From: Pedobacter steynii
Lineage (GTDB): Bacteria > Bacteroidota > Bacteroidia > Sphingobacteriales > Sphingobacteriaceae
Direction of reading: 5' to 3'
DNA length: 64,000 nucleotides
Assembly: GCF_900103665.1 (NCBI RefSeq)
Contig: NZ_FNGY01000014.1
Span: 62,001 to 126,000, forward strand
Position 1 is the stretch's first letter; every line of letters starts with the position of its first letter. Positions 62,333 through 64,000 of this stretch are shown piece by piece. The position numbers were made by a program, and so were the translations under genes. The notes under the pieces are model-generated. The model was not told the origin of the DNA. It did no database searches and saw only the letters and a list, made by a program, of their open reading frames with translations.

Positions 62333-62893
62333 TTATTTTAACTGATTAAATTTCCCCGAGACTTTAATATTGATCTGCTCTGCAATTTTCGTAAACACCA
62401 GCTTTGGAATCTTAATCCCATGATCTACACAAGCTACCTTAAACTCCGTGCTGACGGCTACCTGTCCATTGCTGATGCTGATCTTTCCGGGAACCGTCCG
62501 CTTTTTATCTATCCCATGAACCGTCAACATTCCCGTTACTGTAACATTATATATTCCATCTTTATTCCAATCGATCTGCTGATCCAGAACCCCCTTAAAT
62601 TTTGCATAAGGGTATCGGTCACTTTCCATGTAATTCTCATTAAAGTGCTCCTGCATTAGTTTACGATCGAACTCAAAACTCTTTACAGCGACCTGAAAAG
62701 CGATCTCCCTGCTGTCCTTAATGATCACACCGGTACATTTATCCGTTGCCGCCCGGATGTCTTCCAGCGGGGTCGAAGAATATAGCGCCAGCTTGATGTT
62801 TTTGCTGGTATAAGTCTGCGCCATCGCATTCAGCTGAATGGCGAAAAAGATTCCGGAAAGGAGTAATCTTTTGATGTTATTTATCCAGGTCAT
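62333..62893 (-). CDS. YceI-family periplasmic lipid-binding protein
   Basis: This 186-residue protein has a signal peptide (LLLSGIFFAIQLNAMAQ) and the YceI lipocalin-like barrel: IAFQVAVKSFEFDRKLMQEH, NENYMESDRYPYAKFKGVLD and VTVTGMLTVHGIDKKRTVPG. YceI proteins bind isoprenoid-type lipids or quinones in a deep pocket. Its first 17 bases overlap the end of the upstream barrel gene. With a Rieske protein in the same operon, a quinone-related role is possible; that is inference. Confidence 0.92.
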   Translation of the reverse strand: MTWINNIKRLLLSGIFFAIQLNAMAQTYTSKNIKLALYSSTPLEDIRAATDKCTGVIIKDSREIAFQVAVKSFEFDRKLMQEHFNENYMESDRYPYAKFKGVLDQQIDWNKDGIYNVTVTGMLTVHGIDKKRTVPGKISISNGQVAVSTEFKVACVDHGIKIPKLVFTKIAEQINIKVSGKFNQLK

Positions 62894-64000
62894 AACGTAT
62901 TTTTAAAGAAATCCCACTTGATTTCAGGTTTACTCTACCTTCACCAACCCCGGTTAAGGGTATTTTAACAAAGGGTTCAACCCCTATTTTAAATTTCTCG
63001 GTTTTAAGCTTTATAAAGTAAGTCGCGGAAAGATCAACTACACTCAGCAGGTGCTGATTGGCATTCGTTTTCTCTATCAGACGGTTTGAAATCCCCGATG
63101 CCGGTGTATACTTGAAGGTATAATCCTCCTTCAACATCAGGTAACTGGACAGTCCGACATTCAGGTCTATGCTTCTTTTTCTATCCTCCATGACCGTATA
63201 TGAGGCGATCACAGGGATTTCAAGTACCACGCAGGAAGCATCAATCCCGGAAATCAATCCCTGAATTTTGGGGTTCCTGATGCGGTAAGCATAGCTGTCG
63301 GTGGCATAATCTTTAGCACTATACTTCAATCCCGTCTGAAGTTTAAAATTCTTTGCAATGCCCAGACTAAAGGTTAATCCGGCACTAAAGCCCCCTTTCC
63401 CTCCAATCAGTGCCCCAGCAGAATTGAATTCAGGTCCCGCACTCAACGCCAGGCTCATGGGAACACGCTTTTTGAAAGTCACTTTCTTTTTAGGCGATAC
63501 CGCCGTATTCTTTTGAACTACTGAAGTTCCTGCCTCACTTGAATTCAGTTGCAGAGAAAGGGACGCCCCCCCCGGCTCCCCAATCCCCTTTGCAAGACTA
63601 AAATCTCTTTGTTGTAAATCCGCCAGATTTCTATTTAGGGCCATGCTATTGTTCCCATTATTGTTCCCGGCAACCAATACTTCATTTCCGGCAAGCTGTT
63701 CTTTAGCGTATTCAACTCCTTTTTTGATGGGTGCAATGCGACGAATTACGCCTGTTTTACTCGCTACGGCGTGCTCGTCCTTATAATTTCCGGCACCTAC
63801 ACCCCGTTCCTCTGCCCCCAGACCATTCTTTTGATCCTTAACCATCAGATCTTTTTTCCTACCCGCAGTAGTATCGACCTGCAACGAACCATTACCTGGC
63901 TCTTCCACATGCTTTCCTGCTGTTGCCAGTTCAGACTTCGCTTTCTTTTCCGTTTTTTTATCAAATGAATAGTAACCGATCAATCCTATTAAAAGTAACA
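62877..64000 (-). CDS. PorT-like outer-membrane barrel protein with N-terminal membrane helix; 5' end outside window
   Basis: The frame is open to the right edge; 368 residues from a TTG at 63983 plus a few upstream codons are visible. Upstream codons read LLLIG before LIGYYSFDKK, so a membrane helix runs into the visible start. Then comes a disordered, charged linker of about 160 residues, followed by a beta-barrel-like domain (about 175-368; PMSLALSAGPEFNSAGALIG, FSLGIAKNFKLQTGLKYSAK, ending ISLKIRYDLDK). An inner-membrane helix joined to a barrel-like domain is unusual. It is the first visible gene of the operon and overlaps YceI by 17 bp. Confidence 0.75.
   Translation of the reverse strand, partial: LLLIGLIGYYSFDKKTEKKAKSELATAGKHVEEPGNGSLQVDTTAGRKKDLMVKDQKNGLGAEERGVGAGNYKDEHAVASKTGVIRRIAPIKKGVEYAKEQLAGNEVLVAGNNNGNNSMALNRNLADLQQRDFSLAKGIGEPGGASLSLQLNSSEAGTSVVQKNTAVSPKKKVTFKKRVPMSLALSAGPEFNSAGALIGGKGGFSAGLTFSLGIAKNFKLQTGLKYSAKDYATDSYAYRIRNPKIQGLISGIDASCVVLEIPVIASYTVMEDRKRSIDLNVGLSSYLMLKEDYTFKYTPASGISNRLIEKTNANQHLLSVVDLSATYFIKLKTEKFKIGVEPFVKIPLTGVGEGRVNLKSSGISLKIRYDLDK

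Overview
The window looks like chromosome from a Bacteroidota bacterium of the family Sphingobacteriaceae, most likely Pedobacter or a close relative. This rests on a SusC/SusD pair, moderate-to-low GC, many lipoproteins and -AQ signal peptides, almost no Shine-Dalgarno sites, TAnnTTTG-like promoter elements, and typical Bacteroidota families (DUF3857, DUF5777, S74-like C-terminal fibre motif, 7TM-AraC regulators). No phage, insertion sequence or CRISPR array was seen.

Layout. 1-5.3 kb: a cut-off serine hydrolase, a membrane AraC regulator, and a DJ-1/serine-hydrolase fusion whose hydrolase half has lost all three catalytic motifs. 5.6-12.4 kb: a ROK regulator followed by SusC, SusD and a small secreted protein, a nutrient uptake locus without enzymes. 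12.4-16.3 kb: a scarred region with a minus-strand tRNA cluster (Gln, Ile with anticodon UAU, Gln), two tandem copies of a structured RNA-like unit, a decayed tRNA-Gln, a thioredoxin-fold fragment and a sensor kinase with an internal deletion. 16.3-23.8 kb: an aldo/keto reductase with its AraC regulator, a GlxA-type regulator, two small stress-type proteins, then an ECF sigma/anti-sigma/membrane protein/serine hydrolase cluster carrying two matching candidate ECF promoters.

23.9-35 kb: mnmE and an AI-2E-type transporter, divergent, with a five-gene minus-strand sugar operon (GH38-like hydrolase, PhyH-type oxygenase, TIM-barrel isomerase, sugar porter, ManA-like isomerase) between them. The operon is bracketed by about 99-bp direct repeats, which suggests it was inserted between two old neighbours. 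35-64 kb is mostly housekeeping: argS-arginase divergent from arginine decarboxylase, a NagD-like phosphatase, an amidase, Hsp20, a thioesterase, a GlcD-like oxidase, folB, an acyl-CoA dehydrogenase, a DUF3857 protein, lysA, lysC, a phosphohexomutase, a LacI regulator, a soluble kinase/receiver pair, proB-proA, OsmC, and a cell-envelope operon (barrel, YceI, DUF5777, Rieske) running off the right edge.

The most unusual signals are non-coding. They are a family of four bidirectional terminator-like hairpins with a shared core and compensatory stem changes (48.6, 48.8, 58.7 and 58.9 kb), the tandem structured RNA unit upstream of the tRNAs (13.1-13.4 kb), a 97-bp dispersed hairpin repeat (15.5 and 41.1 kb), and the repeats bracketing the sugar operon. 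Family assignments come from reading motifs by eye; no database search was run.
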